Part shown: positions 4,627 through 5,861 of the stretch, piece by piece
How the letters are laid out: each line of letters starts with the position of its first letter
Numbering within the stretch: position 1 is the stretch's first letter
From: Synergistales bacterium
GTDB lineage: Bacteria; Synergistota; Synergistia; Synergistales; Thermovirgaceae
Length of the DNA stretch: 5,861 nucleotides
NCBI GenBank assembly: GCA_018434645.1
Contig: JAHDOX010000018.1
Coordinates: forward strand, 1-5,861
Direction: 5' to 3'
The notes under the pieces: generated by a model
Told to the model about the DNA's origin: nothing
Database searches by the model: none
The model's input: the letters and a program-made list of their open reading frames with translations, nothing else
Position numbers and translations under genes: made by a program

Positions 4627-5861
4627 TTAATTTGCCTGCCAGGATCCGCTGCTGGTGACGTAATCGCTCCCGCCCGACCAGGTACCTGAAAGGACTCCCT
4701 TGCTGAAGCTTCCCTGCAGTGTCCCAATGACCGGTTCGTAGACGTCGTAATTTTCACCGTCGTATTTCATGGTTCCGGCGGCTATTCCCGACCAGCGTGC
4801 GGATAAGGTGCCCGACTGCGGGTCAAAGGATCCCGAGATCTGGGCCGTGACGGCTACTTTCTGGCCAGGGTCGGAATAATTGCCCGAAAGCGAGCCTGTC
4901 AGGGAGGTTCCTTCTACAATCAGGTGGATTTTGCCCGAAATTCCCTTGGCCGAAAAGACACCGTTGTAGCGCCCGGTAGCATCAATTTCCCTCTGGTGTA
5001 CCGAACTCAAGCGGTCCGATCCGAGAACCTTTCCATTACCGTAAAAGGAAAAGGCAAGCCCCTTCACGTCGCCCATGGCAAGAGCCGTGAAGGTGATGCT
5101 TTTCCCCGGCCCGATGGTTGAAAAGGACGGACTCGATCCCCAACCAACACCTCCGTCTGAATAGGGCCCAGTGGGGTCGATGGAGCAGGAAAAGCCCGTA
5201 ATGGGGCTGTCCGACAGGTTTGTTACCGTTACGGTGAACACCGTCTGGTCGTCTCCCGCCGAGGGCGAGATATTCCAGGCCAGCACTCTTTTGGGCTCCG
5301 CGACTGATTCCGGCTTGGTTTCAGATTGCTCCTGGGGCTTCGTTTCCACGACGATGACATCATCGGGCCTGAAAGCGGCGGGTTTTTTCGGCCCGGGGTC
5401 GGGCGTTTCTGCCTGGGCCTGTTGCTTTTCCTCTTCAAGGGCAGCCATTTCCTCTTCAAGCTCGGCCTCGATGTCTTCTTTTTCGGCAGCCTTTTTACTT
5501 TCGGCCTTTTCCCTTTCCAGACGTTCCTGCTCGAGGCGCGCGGCGCGGGCTATCTCCCGCTCCCTGGCTATTTCGGCGGCAACTTCCGCCTCTATCCGGA
5601 CCTCCCGCTGGAGTTTCTCGTAGGTGCGGTCCTTGCCCTCGAGGCCGTATTCGTCGCAGAGACGCTCAAAGTTTCCCTTGGCCAGGATCATGTCCACGGC
5701 CACTTTCTCCGCTTCGGCTTGGTTGGCGGCAAAACCCCGCTCGATGAGATAGGTCTCAAGATAACTAGATTCGGCGGCCATGGTGGCCTGGAAAAATCCG
5801 TCCCTTGCGGCCTCTTCCCTGGTTCTGGGCCATTGCTCGACGTGACCGACCGGTTTGAGCA
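4627..5861 (-). CDS. unidentified modular protein: coiled coil, Pro-rich linker, Ig-like and Gly-rich beta domains (5' end outside window)
   Basis: The frame stays open to the window edge (26 codons upstream of the ATG at 5781, reading LKPVGHVEQWPRTREEAA onward). No Shine-Dalgarno precedes that ATG, so the true start is almost certainly outside, and 410 codons are visible. Numbered from that Met, residues 1-50 are a helical Ala/Glu-rich segment, and 51-125 are a strongly charged Glu/Arg/Lys/Ala coiled coil. A Pro/Glu/Lys linker spans 126-166. An Ig-like beta domain runs from about 167 to 262 (VFTVTVTNLSDSPITGF). Residues 266-384 form a Gly/Ser-rich beta domain with a recurring pattern (YNGVFSAKGISG, ISGSFDPQSGTLSARWSG, LQGSFSKGVLSGTWSG). 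No catalytic motif is seen. The secreted-looking beta domains suggest a cell-envelope protein whose signal would lie beyond the edge, but I cannot name it. It has its own transcript, convergent with the transporters. Confidence 0.75.
   Translation of the reverse strand, partial: LKPVGHVEQWPRTREEAARDGFFQATMAAESSYLETYLIERGFAANQAEAEKVAVDMILAKGNFERLCDEYGLEGKDRTYEKLQREVRIEAEVAAEIAREREIARAARLEQERLEREKAESKKAAEKEDIEAELEEEMAALEEEKQQAQAETPDPGPKKPAAFRPDDVIVVETKPQEQSETKPESVAEPKRVLAWNISPSAGDDQTVFTVTVTNLSDSPITGFSCSIDPTGPYSDGGVGWGSSPSFSTIGPGKSITFTALAMGDVKGLAFSFYGNGKVLGSDRLSSVHQREIDATGRYNGVFSAKGISGKIHLIVEGTSLTGSLSGNYSDPGQKVAVTAQISGSFDPQSGTLSARWSGIAAGTMKYDGENYDVYEPVIGTLQGSFSKGVLSGTWSGGSDYVTSSGSWQAN

Noticed and set aside
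5171..5623. Plus-strand Ser/Ala-rich open frame opposite the coiled coil
   Set aside because: It is a mirror of the Glu/Arg/Lys-rich minus-strand coding sequence, with low-complexity Ser/Ala content and no ribosome site.
5779..5781. ATG at 5781 as the start of the minus-strand gene
   Set aside because: The frame continues open with ordinary codons to the window edge and no Shine-Dalgarno precedes this ATG, so it is probably internal.

Overview
This window is chromosomal-looking bacterial DNA that is moderately GC-rich, with GTG and probably TTG starts and frequent AGG (Arg) and ATA (Ile) codons. The mix of a small CXXC thioredoxin-like protein, an ArsP-type permease and a thioredoxin-type ArsC is common in anaerobes. 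The codon habits remind me of Synergistota, but Firmicutes or delta-proteobacteria-like lineages cannot be excluded. No RNA gene, insertion sequence, CRISPR array or phage gene was seen.

Positions 1-2385 (+) hold a compact arsenic/redox operon. It contains the 3' end of an unidentified upstream gene with a Cys-Cys pair, a mini-thioredoxin (CPKC), an ArsP/UPF0718-family permease with a Cys-Ser-Cys motif, an arsenate reductase of the low-molecular-weight phosphatase fold with all three catalytic cysteines, and a small carboxymuconolactone decarboxylase (AhpD-like) protein with a Cys-Cys-Cys tail. The inferred pathway is that ArsC reduces arsenate, a thioredoxin-like protein supplies electrons, and the permease exports the trivalent or organic arsenical. 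No ArsB or Acr3 pump lies in the window.

Positions 2386-4595 (+) hold two multidrug/metabolite-type exporters, a DMT (EamA) and an MFS protein, joined by a 4-base GTGA stop/start overlap. A perfect 10-bp inverted repeat lies in the gap before the DMT gene, and its right arm contains that gene's likely Shine-Dalgarno sequence. This suggests translational control. The pair ends at a strong bidirectional terminator.

Positions 4627-5861 (-) hold the 3' part of a convergent gene whose start lies outside the window. It encodes a charged coiled coil, a Pro-rich linker, an Ig-like beta domain and a Gly-rich repetitive beta domain, and I do not recognise its function.

The window does not show a clearly new multi-gene system. 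The items most worth a second look are the hairpin over the ribosome binding site, the Cys-tailed AhpD-like protein in an ars operon, and the modular minus-strand protein.
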